Under the pieces are notes generated by a model. The model was given only the letters and a program-made list of their open reading frames with translations, searched no databases and was not told the DNA's origin. Of a stretch of DNA of 62,336 nt, positions 17,866 to 27,092 are shown piece after piece (the stretch's first letter is position 1; each line of letters opens with the position of its first letter). Source of the DNA: JL08 sp965363755 (GTDB taxonomy: Bacteria; Pseudomonadota; Alphaproteobacteria; Rhodobacterales; Rhodobacteraceae); contig CBDTVL010000002.1 of the NCBI GenBank assembly GCA_965363755.1, forward strand, positions 1-62,336. Reading direction: 5' to 3'. The position numbers and the translations under genes are program-made.

Positions 17866-18432
17866 ATGAGGTGGTTCAAAACCATTTGTCTGGTTGCGGT
17901 TGTTGCCTGTGGATCAGTTTGGACGTCCCATCGGGCTGCAGCTCAGAGCATTGGCACCATCGTTAGCCCAATCCTGACCATTGAATCAGATCAGTTGTTT
18001 GCTCGGTCGGCTTTTGGCCAGCGTGTTGCTCGTGAAACTGAGGCTGACGGTGCGATATTGGCGACCGAGAATCGCAAAATTGAGGCTGATTTGACGGCTG
18101 AAGAAAAGGCGCTGACAGATCTACGCGCGGGCATGGATCCCGCTGCGTTTCGAGTGTTGGCTGATGCATTTGACGAAAAGGTGCAGACCATACGTGGCAC
18201 TCAGGACACCAAAGCGCGTGCTTTGACGCAAAGAAATGAAGCAGACAGGATCACGTTTATCAATGCTGCTGGTCCGGTCCTTGAGGTTTTGATGCAGGAT
18301 GCTGGTGCGGCAGTTGTTCTTGAACGCCGTAATGTGTTTCTGAGCGCCAACGCAATTGACGTCACAGACGATGCGATACGGCGTATGGACGCTGCCATCG
18401 GCGATGGCAGTGATTTGCAGCCCAAAGAGTGA
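17866..18432 (+). CDS. skp: Periplasmic chaperone Skp/OmpH family
   Basis: This 188-aa OmpH-family protein has a signal peptide (MRWFKTICLVAVVACGSVW and following residues, cleaved near AAAQS). It then has a long helical, charged region (about residues 60-130) expected to form the Skp coiled-coil tentacles that hold unfolded outer-membrane proteins. It lies 7 bases after bamA, the classic arrangement. Sequence identity within the family is low, so the call leans on context and helical pattern. Confidence 0.82.
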   Translation: MRWFKTICLVAVVACGSVWTSHRAAAQSIGTIVSPILTIESDQLFARSAFGQRVARETEADGAILATENRKIEADLTAEEKALTDLRAGMDPAAFRVLADAFDEKVQTIRGTQDTKARALTQRNEADRITFINAAGPVLEVLMQDAGAAVVLERRNVFLSANAIDVTDDAIRRMDAAIGDGSDLQPKE

Positions 18433-18509
18433 ACCGCCCCAGCGCTTGCCCATTTGAGCTACCCTTGTTAGGCACATCCAATAACGCTTTTCAGAAGTAA
18501 GGGGCCCCC

Positions 18510-18965
18510 ATGACATCGCAACTTTTGAGTGCGGACATCCAGATGATCCAGCGCATCCTGCCGCACCGCTATCCGTTCTTGTTGGTGGACAGGGTGGTTG
18601 ACATCGACGGAACATCCACTGCGATTGGCATCAAAAATGTAACAATGAATGAACCGCATTTTCAGGGCCATTTCCCCGGGATGCCGATCATGCCCGGAGT
18701 TACGATTGTCGAGGCGATGGCGCAGACAGCCGCGGTGATGGTTGGGGTCGCGCTAGATATGGCTGACAAGGAACTGAAAGTCTTTTTCATGGCAATTGAT
18801 AAATGCAAATTCCGCCGCAAAGTTATCCCTGGTGATGTTTTGTTGCTGAACCTGACCACAGTGCGCGGTAAGCCGGGCGGCAGAGTCTGGAAGTTCAGCG
18901 GTGTTGCCACCGTCGGCGAAGAAGTGGCCGCAGAGACAGAGTTCACCGCGATGATCGATTTGTAA
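18510..18965 (+). CDS. fabZ: 3-hydroxyacyl-ACP dehydratase FabZ
   Basis: FabZ dehydrates 3-hydroxyacyl-ACP in fatty acid elongation and competes with LpxA for 3-hydroxyacyl-ACP. The 151-aa hot-dog-fold protein has the catalytic His in HFQGHFPGMPIMPG and the following EAMAQTAA helix with the catalytic Glu. The IQRILPHRYPFLLVDRV start is typical. lpxD, often placed between skp and fabZ, is not present here. lpxA follows after 14 bases. Confidence 0.96.
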   Translation: MTSQLLSADIQMIQRILPHRYPFLLVDRVVDIDGTSTAIGIKNVTMNEPHFQGHFPGMPIMPGVTIVEAMAQTAAVMVGVALDMADKELKVFFMAIDKCKFRRKVIPGDVLLLNLTTVRGKPGGRVWKFSGVATVGEEVAAETEFTAMIDL

Positions 18966-18979
18966 CAGGAGCAATCGGT

Positions 18980-19762
18980 ATGGCAAATATCCACCCCAGC
19001 GCAATTATTGAAGACGGTGCATTGATCGGCGACGGATGCATCATTGGCCCGCTCTGTGTCGTTGGTCCGCAAGTGGTGTTAGACGCTGGTGTCGAGTTGA
19101 AAAGCCATGTTGTCGTGACCGGTCGGACCCGTATCGGGGAAGGCACGGTTGTGTTTTCATTTGCCGTGATCGGAGAGATTCCGCAGGATCTGAAATTCAA
19201 AGGCGAAGCCAGTCGGCTGGAGATTGGAGCGCGTAATCGCATCCGCGAACACGTGACAATGAATGCCGGCACCGAAGGCGGTGGCGGTGTGACACGCGTC
19301 GGCGATGACGGTCTGTTCATGGCCGGTTGCCATGTCGCCCACGATGCCCAGATTGGCGATCGAGTGATTGTTGTGAATTCAGCCGCTGTTGCTGGTCATT
19401 GTGTGCTTGAGGACGACGTTATCATTGGCGGATTGTCTGGAATACATCAATGGGTGAGGATTGGGCGAGGCGCGATCATTGGCGCGGTTACGATGGTGAC
19501 GAACGATGTCATTCCGTACGGGTTGGTACAGGCACAAAGGGGCGCACTGGATGGGCTCAATCTGGTCGGGCTAAAACGAAGTGGTGTTTCCCGTGCAGAC
19601 ATTACAGCTCTGCGCGCCGCGTTTCAGATGCTGGCGCAAGGGGAAGGGACATTTCAGGATCGGGCGCGTCGCCTTGGCGACGACACTGACAGCGAATATG
19701 TACGCGAGATTGTGAATTTTGTTCTGGGCGACACGGACCGGTCGTTCCTGACCCCAAACTGA
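18980..19762 (+). CDS. lpxA: UDP-N-acetylglucosamine acyltransferase
   Basis: LpxA catalyses the first step of lipid A synthesis, moving 3-hydroxyacyl from ACP to UDP-GlcNAc. The 260-aa protein starts with a left-handed beta helix of hexapeptide repeats (IHPSAIIEDGALIGDG) and contains the catalytic-His segment GCHVAHDAQIGD. A C-terminal helical domain follows. Its stop overlaps the lpxI start (TGATG), showing coupling. Confidence 0.96.
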   Translation: MANIHPSAIIEDGALIGDGCIIGPLCVVGPQVVLDAGVELKSHVVVTGRTRIGEGTVVFSFAVIGEIPQDLKFKGEASRLEIGARNRIREHVTMNAGTEGGGGVTRVGDDGLFMAGCHVAHDAQIGDRVIVVNSAAVAGHCVLEDDVIIGGLSGIHQWVRIGRGAIIGAVTMVTNDVIPYGLVQAQRGALDGLNLVGLKRSGVSRADITALRAAFQMLAQGEGTFQDRARRLGDDTDSEYVREIVNFVLGDTDRSFLTPN

Positions 19763-20553
19763 TGCTGGCGCTGGTTTCAGGGCGCGGCGCATTGCCCGGG
19801 CAAGTGGCTGCCGCACAGCAGGTGCCGCCGTTGATCTGCGTCTTGGACGGCTACGCGCCAGATGGCCTTGACGCAGATATTACCTTTCGTCTTGAAACAC
19901 TGGGCAGCTTGTTGGTTAGCCTGGGCGAACGTGGCGTGACAGAAGTGTGTTTTTGCGGCGCAATTGACAGGTTGACGTTTGACCCTGCTGCCTTGGACGC
20001 AGAAACCGCTCCGCTGGTCCCGGTGTTCAAAGAGGCGCTGCAAGCGGGCGATGACGGGGCCATGCGGGCCGCGATGAAATTGTTCGAGCAAACCGGTTTC
20101 ACCATACGAGCAGCCCATGAGCTGGTGCCCGATCTGGTGGCACCGCCCGGAGTCTTGAGCCAAAAGTGGCCGGATGCTGAGATGCGCGCGGATGCGGCGC
20201 GCGGCGCGGCGGTGCTTGCTGCGCTGGCGCCTCTTGATGTGGGGCAGGCCTGTGTCGTCGGCGGCGGGCAGGTGCTGGGCATAGAAGGATTGGGGGGCAC
20301 CGATTTCCTGATAAAAAACCTGCCAGAGACGCCGCTGCGGGCTCAGGCGGTCTTGGTCAAGGGGCCCAAACTCGGGCAGGACACCCGTACGGATATGCCG
20401 ACCATCGGTCCCGGAACAGTTCGATCTGTGCTTGCTGCAGGGCTGGCTGGACTGGTAATTGATGCAGGCGACGTGATCCTGTTGGAGCCCGAGGCGGTGA
20501 CACGCGCCTGTGACGATGCAGGGTTGGTCCTTTGGTCCCGGACGGGCGACTAG
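19762..20553 (+). CDS. lpxI: UDP-2,3-diacylglucosamine pyrophosphatase LpxI (DUF1009)
   Basis: LpxI hydrolyses UDP-2,3-diacylglucosamine to lipid X and replaces LpxH in alphaproteobacteria. The 263-aa protein carries LpxI features: an N-terminal SGRGALPG and a C-terminal conserved LVKGPKLGQDTRTDMPTIG segment with metal-binding Asp residues. It lies exactly between lpxA and lpxB with no spacer, fitting its place in the pathway. Confidence 0.93.
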   Translation: MLALVSGRGALPGQVAAAQQVPPLICVLDGYAPDGLDADITFRLETLGSLLVSLGERGVTEVCFCGAIDRLTFDPAALDAETAPLVPVFKEALQAGDDGAMRAAMKLFEQTGFTIRAAHELVPDLVAPPGVLSQKWPDAEMRADAARGAAVLAALAPLDVGQACVVGGGQVLGIEGLGGTDFLIKNLPETPLRAQAVLVKGPKLGQDTRTDMPTIGPGTVRSVLAAGLAGLVIDAGDVILLEPEAVTRACDDAGLVLWSRTGD

Positions 20554-21711
20554 ATGAATATATTTGTCATCGCGGGCGAACCTTCTGGCGACAAGCTTGG
20601 CGGCGCGCTGATGCAAGGCTTGCGCACGCTGGAGCCGGACGTTGTTTTTGACGGAGTTGGCGGCCCGCTGATGCAGGCTCAAGGATTGACCAGTCGGTTT
20701 GACATGTCCGAACTCAGTGTGATGGGCATTGCCGAAGTCCTGCCCAAATACCGGTCGCTGATGCGCCGCATCAATGAAACCGCCGCTGCAGTGGTGAATA
20801 CGGTACCTGATGTTTTGGTCACCATCGACAGCCCAGATTTTTGCCTGAGGGTGGCGCGCCGGGTCAAGGCCGCAAACCCAAACATCCGCACCGCGCATTA
20901 TGTTGCTCCGACAGTCTGGGCATGGCGCCCCGGGCGTGCAGCCAAGATGGCACAGATGGTTGATCAGGTCTTGGCGCTGTTTCCGTTTGAGCCGCCTTAT
21001 ATGGAAGCCGCCGGTATGGCCTGCAATTTTGTCGGCCACCCGGTTGTTGCGGAACCCGTTGCGACGGACGCGGACGCCATGGCGTTTCGCGAACGCCATG
21101 GCATAGGTGATGCGCCCTGCCTTTTGGTTCTGCCCGGATCGCGGCGCGGCGAGGTCGGGCGGCTGGCCCCGATCTTCGCCGAGGCACTGCGGCTCGTTCT
21201 GGCGGCGCGACCAGAAATACGGGTAGTGCTGCCAGCCGCCTCTTCGGTGGCCGCATTGGTGGCCGAGTTGACCCGCGACTGGCCCGGCGCACCGATCATC
21301 CTTGATCCGCGCGGCCAGACTGTGGAGGCTGAAGCCACCGAGAGACGGGCAGCCTTTCGCGCGGCGAACCTAGCACTTGCTGCATCAGGGACAGTATCGC
21401 TGGAACTTGCTGCTGCAGGCACTCCGATGGTTATTGCATATGACATGAACTGGTTGTCGCGCCAGCTCGTCACTCGGATGCTGCAGGTTGATACGGTCAC
21501 ATTGGTCAATCTGGTCTCAGACACCCGTGTCGTGCCCGAGTTTCTCGGAGCGAACTGCATGCCAAAAGCCATCGCAACATCGCTGTTGCAGGTTATGGCT
21601 GACCCGGACACACAAAGAGAAGCGATGGCATTGACCATGCAACGACTCGGACAGGGTGGTGAAGCGCCTGGATTGCGGGCTGCACGGGCGGTTCTGGATC
21701 GCATAAGGTAA
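20554..21711 (+). CDS. lpxB: Lipid-A-disaccharide synthase
   Basis: LpxB joins lipid X and UDP-diacylglucosamine to form the lipid A disaccharide. The 385-aa GT19 glycosyltransferase starts with IFVIAGEPSGDKLGG and contains GVGGPLMQAQG, YVAPTVWAWRPGRA and VLPGSRRGEV. It directly abuts lpxI and ends 6 bases before the next gene, so it is likely in the same transcript. Confidence 0.96.
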   Translation: MNIFVIAGEPSGDKLGGALMQGLRTLEPDVVFDGVGGPLMQAQGLTSRFDMSELSVMGIAEVLPKYRSLMRRINETAAAVVNTVPDVLVTIDSPDFCLRVARRVKAANPNIRTAHYVAPTVWAWRPGRAAKMAQMVDQVLALFPFEPPYMEAAGMACNFVGHPVVAEPVATDADAMAFRERHGIGDAPCLLVLPGSRRGEVGRLAPIFAEALRLVLAARPEIRVVLPAASSVAALVAELTRDWPGAPIILDPRGQTVEAEATERRAAFRAANLALAASGTVSLELAAAGTPMVIAYDMNWLSRQLVTRMLQVDTVTLVNLVSDTRVVPEFLGANCMPKAIATSLLQVMADPDTQREAMALTMQRLGQGGEAPGLRAARAVLDRIR

Positions 21712-21717
21712 CCTGGT

Positions 21718-22296
21718 GTGGATCATCTGACTTTTGCGGTCTCAGCTGCCCTCGCGCAGGTTCTGACAAATCTCGACAATCTGGCAGTATTGCTCGCCTT
21801 GATGCTGACCCTTGGTCGGGCCCGTGCGGTTGGTGGTTTTGTGATCGCGCAGGCGGTGGTGCTGGCAGCCGCAATGGGGCTTGCCATTGGTGCAGATCAG
21901 GCCTTGCCGGGCTGGGTTGGTTATCTGGGGATAGTTCCAATTGTGCTGGGGTTGCATGCGCTGTGGCAACAATCCGGGGTCGATGAGGGGGCCGAGGGCA
22001 GCGTAGCGCTGCCACAAGGCGGGCTGGTGGCGTCCACCCTGTTGTTTCTGTCGATGTCTCTGGACAGTTTTGCGGTCATGGCGCCGCTTTTGGCCGACAG
22101 TCTGCCGGGGTACCGCTTTTCGGCCCTTATGGGTGCAGTTGCAGCGGTTCTGGGGATCGGGGTGCTTTCGATCCTATTGTCACGGCTGGCGACCCCAAGC
22201 GCGCGCTGGGCTGGCAGATTGGAGCGCCTCGGTCCTGTGGCGATGATACTGGTCGGCCTGTATGTGCTGATAAACAGCGGCACAGATACGATCTAG
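21718..22296 (+). CDS. CadD/LysE-like small membrane transporter
   Basis: This 192-aa protein of about six hydrophobic helices begins with GTG six bases after lpxB. The pattern of a first helix with TNLDNLAVLLALML, then LGIVPIVLGLHAL, resembles cadmium-resistance (CadD) and LysE-superfamily exporters. A second half repeats the plan with SMSLDSFAVMAPLLA, suggesting an internal duplication with NLDN/SLDS at equivalent positions. A role in metal or cation export is possible but unproven. The link to lpxB may be only transcriptional. Confidence 0.55.
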   Translation: MDHLTFAVSAALAQVLTNLDNLAVLLALMLTLGRARAVGGFVIAQAVVLAAAMGLAIGADQALPGWVGYLGIVPIVLGLHALWQQSGVDEGAEGSVALPQGGLVASTLLFLSMSLDSFAVMAPLLADSLPGYRFSALMGAVAAVLGIGVLSILLSRLATPSARWAGRLERLGPVAMILVGLYVLINSGTDTI

Positions 22297-22330
22297 GCGG
22301 GTGTTCCCACACGCGCTGCGCAAGCATGTA

Positions 22331-23476
22331 TCAATGACCGCGCCAGATCCAACCGCCGCCAAAGATGCGGCTGCCGTCAGTCTCGTAGAACACGCACGCC
22401 TGACCCGGCGATACACCTTGTTCCGGTGTCAGCAGTTCCACTTCTGCAGTTGTCGCGGACAAAGGCCGGATGATCGCGTCGGTTGGCGGACGGGTCGAGC
22501 GCACTTTGACCGAGACATGCCATGCGTCCCGGCTGTCGAGCGGTTCATCGCCCAGCCAGTTGATTTCGCGTACTGGCACCGAGCGGGTGGCAAGCATGTC
22601 TTTGGGGCCGACGATAACCTGTTTGGCCGCAACATCCAGTTTGACCACATAGAGCGGATCCTCCAGTCCGCCGATACCAAGACCTTTGCGCTGTCCAATA
22701 GTGTAATGGACCACCCCGTTGTGGCGCCCCAAAGCGGTTCCGTTCACATCGACGATATCACCGGGATCAGCGGCTTCGGGCCGCAGTTTCTGGATCACTG
22801 CGGCATAATCGCCGTTCGGGACAAAGCAAATATCCTGACTGTCGGGTTTGTCCGCAACCACCAGCCCGAAATTTGACGCCAAGGCGCGGGTGGCATCTTT
22901 TGAGGGCAGATGGCCCAGCGGGAATCGCAGATATTCCAGCTGCTCCGGCGTGGTCGAGAACAGAAAATAGCTTTGATCGCGGTTGGCATCTTCTGCGGAA
23001 TGTAATTCTGGTCCGTTCACACCCATTTTGCGTTGAATGTAATGTCCGGTTGCCATGCAATCGGCTTCAAGATCTTTTGCGGTCTCGAGCAGGTCTTTGA
23101 ATTTCACCCGCTCGTTGCAGCGGATGCAGGGCACAGGAGTCGCGCCCGCCAGATAACTGTCGGCAAATTCGTCGATCACTGCGTCTTTAAAAATGTTCTC
23201 ATAATCCAGAACGTAATGCGGAAAGCCCATATCTTCGGCCACGCGGCGGGCGTCGTGAATATCAAGCCCGGCGCAGCACGCGCCTTTTTTGGCAAGCGCC
23301 GCACCGTGATCATATAATTGCAAGGTCACACCGACCACGTCATAGCCTTCGCTGGCCAGTTGCGCCGCCACAACCGAACTGTCTACGCCGCCGGACATGG
23401 CCACAACCACCCGCGTTTCTGCGGGAGATTTGGCAAAGCCAAGCGAGTTAAAGGGCATGTCGCGATCCAGCGCCAT
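22331..23476 (-). CDS. mnmA: tRNA-specific 2-thiouridylase
   Basis: MnmA activates U34 of Lys, Glu and Gln tRNAs with ATP and inserts sulfur. The protein of about 381 aa shows the PP-loop AMSGGVDSSV, the catalytic Cys in PCIRCNERVKF and the second Cys in SQDICFVPNG. The start at MALDRDM is chosen because AGGAG lies 7 bases upstream; an ATG 12 codons further up lacks one. It is divergent from sciP. Confidence 0.95.
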   Translation of the reverse strand: MALDRDMPFNSLGFAKSPAETRVVVAMSGGVDSSVVAAQLASEGYDVVGVTLQLYDHGAALAKKGACCAGLDIHDARRVAEDMGFPHYVLDYENIFKDAVIDEFADSYLAGATPVPCIRCNERVKFKDLLETAKDLEADCMATGHYIQRKMGVNGPELHSAEDANRDQSYFLFSTTPEQLEYLRFPLGHLPSKDATRALASNFGLVVADKPDSQDICFVPNGDYAAVIQKLRPEAADPGDIVDVNGTALGRHNGVVHYTIGQRKGLGIGGLEDPLYVVKLDVAAKQVIVGPKDMLATRSVPVREINWLGDEPLDSRDAWHVSVKVRSTRPPTDAIIRPLSATTAEVELLTPEQGVSPGQACVFYETDGSRIFGGGWIWRGH

Positions 23477-23621
23477 GATGCGTCTCCTGATGATGCATAG
23501 GTCCGTTTGCACCTGTTCTGTGAAAATATAGGAAAATCCAACATATTCTCAAGGGGGGCCTTCACCCCTTCTTAAGGCTGGGATGTGCAATGTCGCGCCC
23601 ATGAATGCAAGTAGGTGAGTC

Positions 23622-23900
23622 ATGTATCTTAAAAAAGTTGATGGACCGCGCGCAGTCACGTTGCAAGACGGGACCATCATGACCCGCGCCGATTTGCCAA
23701 CACCTGGTACACGACGCTGGGTCGCTTCGCGCAAGGCGGCTGTGGTGCGTGGCGTGTTATATGGTTTGATCACGCAGGACGATGCACTGAAGAAATACGA
23801 GATTTCAAAAGAAGAATTTCACGAATGGCTAGTGGCCGTCACCGAACATGGTGAAGAGGCATTAAAGGCGACCGCGGTGCAAAAGTATAGACAACTTTGA
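23622..23900 (+). CDS. sciP: CtrA inhibitor SciP (DUF1153)
   Basis: This 92-aa helix-turn-helix protein matches SciP, which binds CtrA and blocks its activation of target promoters in Caulobacter. Typical segments are MTRADLPTPGTRRWVASRKA and VVRGVLYGLITQDDALKKYE with the following HTH. It lies 120 bases upstream of ctrA, an arrangement that links the inhibitor to its target regulator. In Rhodobacteraceae CtrA mostly controls motility and gene-transfer-agent functions rather than viability. Confidence 0.9.
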   Translation: MYLKKVDGPRAVTLQDGTIMTRADLPTPGTRRWVASRKAAVVRGVLYGLITQDDALKKYEISKEEFHEWLVAVTEHGEEALKATAVQKYRQL

Positions 23901-23938
23901 GTTGCGCGTGTTAGTTTCGCATCACTGGTAACTTGTGA

Positions 23939-23962
23939 TTAACCTTTTTTTGTCAGGGTTAA
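23939..23962 (+). promoter_or_regulatory. Inverted TTAACC half-sites upstream of ctrA
   Basis: TTAACC and GGTTAA form 6-base inverted arms 12 bases apart, about 60 bases before the ctrA start. TTAACC resembles a CtrA half-site (consensus TTAA-N7-TTAA), but the spacing and orientation do not match the classical site. Autoregulation is inference. Confidence 0.4.
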
Positions 23963-24020
23963 TTCAGACGAAACAAAACTGTGCCCGGCTTTCAATAGCC
24001 CTTGTTCCGGAGATTATCAA

Positions 24021-24737
24021 ATGCGTGTACTGCTGGTCGAAGACGACCCTAACACCTCAAAAAGCATTGAACTGATGCTGACCCATGCCAGTCTGAACGT
24101 TTACGCGACAGATCTTGGAGAAGAGGGGATCGATCTGGCCAAGCTTTATGACTACGATTTGATCCTTTTGGATTTGAATCTGCCAGATATGCACGGGCAT
24201 GAAGTTTTGCGCCAATTGCGAATGTCGCGGATTGACACTCCAATTCTGATCCTGTCCGGTGCAGACGATACAGAAAACAAAATCAAAGGTTTCGGATTTG
24301 GAGCCGATGACTATCTGACCAAACCCTTCCACCGCGAAGAACTGGTGGCTCGGATACATGCCATCATTCGCCGCTCAAAAGGTCATTCGCAGTCTATCAT
24401 CAACACAGGCAAGATAGCCGTCAATCTGGATGCCAAAACTGTTGAAGTGGACAACAAACCTGTCCATCTGACCGGCAAAGAGTATCAGATGCTGGAATTG
24501 TTGAGTTTACGCAAAGGTACAACGTTGACCAAAGAAATGTTCCTGAACCATCTTTATGGCGGAATGGACGAACCTGAACTCAAGATCATTGATGTGTTCA
24601 TTTGCAAACTGCGCAAGAAACTGAGCGTGGCAACCGAGGGTGACAATCACATCGAAACTGTTTGGGGGCGGGGCTATGTATTGCGCGATCCCGAACCCGC
24701 CAGCCTTGAGGATCGGCGCATTGCCGTCGGCGCCTAA
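24021..24737 (+). CDS. ctrA: Cell-cycle/motility response regulator CtrA
   Basis: This 238-aa OmpR-type regulator is CtrA. It starts MRVLLVEDDPNTSKSIELML, with phosphoacceptor Asp51 in LILLDLNLPD, LTKPF for the conserved Lys, and a C-terminal winged helix ending with WGRGYVLRDP. The C-terminal tail ending in small residues (IAVGA) recalls the ClpXP degradation tag of Caulobacter CtrA, which ends in two alanines; here it ends Gly-Ala. clpP and clpX also lie in this window. It would be phosphorylated through the CckA-ChpT relay, not encoded here. Confidence 0.96.
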   Translation: MRVLLVEDDPNTSKSIELMLTHASLNVYATDLGEEGIDLAKLYDYDLILLDLNLPDMHGHEVLRQLRMSRIDTPILILSGADDTENKIKGFGFGADDYLTKPFHREELVARIHAIIRRSKGHSQSIINTGKIAVNLDAKTVEVDNKPVHLTGKEYQMLELLSLRKGTTLTKEMFLNHLYGGMDEPELKIIDVFICKLRKKLSVATEGDNHIETVWGRGYVLRDPEPASLEDRRIAVGA

Positions 24738-24746
24738 GCGTTTTTG

Positions 24747-24776
24747 AAAAGCCGCCATTTCAGGGCGGCTTTTTTG
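24747..24776 (+). terminator. Rho-independent terminator of ctrA
   Basis: AAGCCGCC and GGCGGCTT form a perfect 8-bp stem around ATTTCA and are followed by TTTT, 10 bases after the ctrA stop. Confidence 0.9.
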
Positions 24777-24971
24777 TAAGAGACAACCGACCGCGCGAGA
24801 CTTGCTGCTCACGGGATGGAATTGAGCGCGGTCAAATTTCAGGATCCATCAGCCACGTTCCTCCCTCGTTGTGGGTTTGGTGGGTCCTGATACAACATCC
24901 AATAACTGACCCACTGGACCCGGCCCGCTGTGCCGCCTATCAATTGGCACAGTGAACAACCGGAGGCGCGG

Positions 24972-27092
24972 GTGACATCCAAGATAGATATTGCTGATCT
25001 CACGCCTGACGGCGCGCGCCTAGAATTGCAGCGGCTTGCAGGTTTGCTAATTCGCGCCAATATGGCGTATCACGGTGCCGATGCGCCGGACCTGTCGGAT
25101 GCAGACTATGATGCTCTCAAACGGCGTAACGCGGAAATTGAGGCACGATTTCCCGATCTTATGCGGGTCGACAGCCCGTCTGATCAGATCGGGTCTGCGC
25201 CGTCAGACGGGTTTTCCAAGATTACTCACGCTGTACGGATGCTTTCATTGGGCAATGCGTTTGATGACGAAGACGTTGTGGAATTTGACGCGCGCATTCG
25301 CAAATATCTGGGGCTGGCCGCGGATGCGCCATTGCCAATGACAGCTGAACCCAAGATCGATGGCCTGTCTTTGTCGCTGCGGTATGAGCACGGCTTTCTG
25401 GTCCAGGCGGCGACTCGGGGGGACGGCGCAGTGGGTGAGAATGTCACCGAAAATGCCCGAACAATTGCCGATATCCCGCATACACTCAGCGACGCGCCAG
25501 ATCTGCTGGAGGTGCGCGGAGAGGTCTATATGTCTCACGCGGATTTTGCGGCATTAAATGAACGCCAGGGAGTGATCGGCGGTAAACGGTTTTCAAATCC
25601 GCGCAATGCCGCGGCAGGGTCGCTGCGCCAGTTGGATGCAGAGATTACCCGCGCCCGTCCGCTGCATTTTTTCGCGTATGCTTGGGGGGCGTTGTCGCGC
25701 CCACTCGGCCCTACCCAACTGCAGGCGATTGAGCGGCTGAAAAGCCTGGGGTTTTCAACCAATCCACTGACAACAATTTGCGACGGGCCGGCCGATCTGA
25801 TCGCGCATTACAAATCGATTGAGTCTCAGCGCGCGACGCTGGGCTATGACATCGATGGCGTGGTCTACAAAGTGAACGATCTGGCGTTGCAGGGGCGGCT
25901 TGGGTTCCGATCGACAACTCCGCGATGGGCGATTGCGCACAAGTTCCCGGCTGAGCTTGCGTGGACGCGGTTGCTTGGCATCGATATTCAGGTTGGCCGC
26001 ACGGGTGCGCTTAGCCCTGTTGCCCGACTACAGCCGGTCACGGTCGGCGGCGTAGTCGTGTCAAATGCAACGCTTCACAACGAAGACTATATCGGTGGGC
26101 GCGACGCCAAAGGTGTGCCTATTCGGGAGGGCAAGGACATCCGGGTTAGCGATTGGGTTCAGGTCTACCGTGCTGGTGACGTGATTCCCAAGATCGCGGA
26201 TGTCGATCTGAGCAAACGGGCGCCAGATGCAATTCCTTTTGTATATCCCCAGAAATGTCCGGAATGCGACAGCGCCGCGATCCGCGAAGCAGGTGACGCG
26301 GTGCGGCGCTGTACCGGTGGCATAATATGCCCTGCCCAGGCCGTTGAAAAGCTGAAGCATTTTGTGTCACGAGGTGCTTTTGACATCGATGGTCTGGGTG
26401 CCAAACAGGTCGAACAATTCCACCGTGACGGCTGGATCGCCGAGCCCGCTGATATCTTCACATTGCGGGATCGGTTTGGCAGCGGCATGCAGCAGCTCAG
26501 GAATCGCGAAGGCTGGGGCGAGAAATCAGCGGACAACCTGTTTGATGCGATAGACGAGAAATGTAATATCCCGCTGGGGCGATTGCTGTTTGCCTTGGGT
26601 ATTCGCCATATGGGCGAGGCGGCGTCGAACACATTGGCGCTGCATTATGGATCATGGGCCGCGCTGATCGCGACGGTCGATTCAGCCGCTGCCGCCCAAG
26701 GACCGGCATGGGAGGAACTGATCGGCATTGATGGGATTGGCGCAGTCATGGCGACATCGCTGGTCACGGCCTTTGCGCAACTGGCAGAGCGTGCCTCAAT
26801 CGATCGACTTGTGATGCATCTGAACATCATGGACGCGGCGAGACCGGATACAGACGGCGGCCCGGTGGCCGGAAAAACGGTTGTGTTCACAGGGACGCTG
26901 GAAAAGATGACCCGCGCCGAAGCAAAGGCGCGTGCGGAAAGTCTGGGCGCAAAAGTGTCTGGTTCAGTCAGTGCCAAAACAGATCTGATTGTCGCCGGGC
27001 CGGGGGCGGGATCAAAAGCCAAAAAAGCGGCTGAACTTGGCATCGAAATACTGGACGAGGACACTTGGCTGGCCTTGATTCAAGATCAATGA
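24972..27092 (+). CDS. ligA: NAD-dependent DNA ligase
   Basis: LigA seals nicks in replication and repair using NAD. Domains in order are Ia/adenylation with the lysine in PKIDGLSLSL (K128), OB fold (VGRTGALSPVARL), a four-Cys zinc finger (CPEC...CTGGIICP), HhH repeats and a C-terminal BRCT (AGKTVVFTGTLEKMTRAEA). The GTG at 24972 with GGAGG 5 bases upstream is preferred over a GTG 14 codons earlier. Its stop overlaps the recG start (ATGA). Confidence 0.95.
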   Translation: MTSKIDIADLTPDGARLELQRLAGLLIRANMAYHGADAPDLSDADYDALKRRNAEIEARFPDLMRVDSPSDQIGSAPSDGFSKITHAVRMLSLGNAFDDEDVVEFDARIRKYLGLAADAPLPMTAEPKIDGLSLSLRYEHGFLVQAATRGDGAVGENVTENARTIADIPHTLSDAPDLLEVRGEVYMSHADFAALNERQGVIGGKRFSNPRNAAAGSLRQLDAEITRARPLHFFAYAWGALSRPLGPTQLQAIERLKSLGFSTNPLTTICDGPADLIAHYKSIESQRATLGYDIDGVVYKVNDLALQGRLGFRSTTPRWAIAHKFPAELAWTRLLGIDIQVGRTGALSPVARLQPVTVGGVVVSNATLHNEDYIGGRDAKGVPIREGKDIRVSDWVQVYRAGDVIPKIADVDLSKRAPDAIPFVYPQKCPECDSAAIREAGDAVRRCTGGIICPAQAVEKLKHFVSRGAFDIDGLGAKQVEQFHRDGWIAEPADIFTLRDRFGSGMQQLRNREGWGEKSADNLFDAIDEKCNIPLGRLLFALGIRHMGEAASNTLALHYGSWAALIATVDSAAAAQGPAWEELIGIDGIGAVMATSLVTAFAQLAERASIDRLVMHLNIMDAARPDTDGGPVAGKTVVFTGTLEKMTRAEAKARAESLGAKVSGSVSAKTDLIVAGPGAGSKAKKAAELGIEILDEDTWLALIQDQ

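Noticed and set aside
19777..21099. Long minus-strand frame (440 codons) across lpxI and lpxB
   Set aside because: It is antisense to two well-recognised genes and its translation is Gln/His/Arg-rich, typical of a codon-bias shadow.
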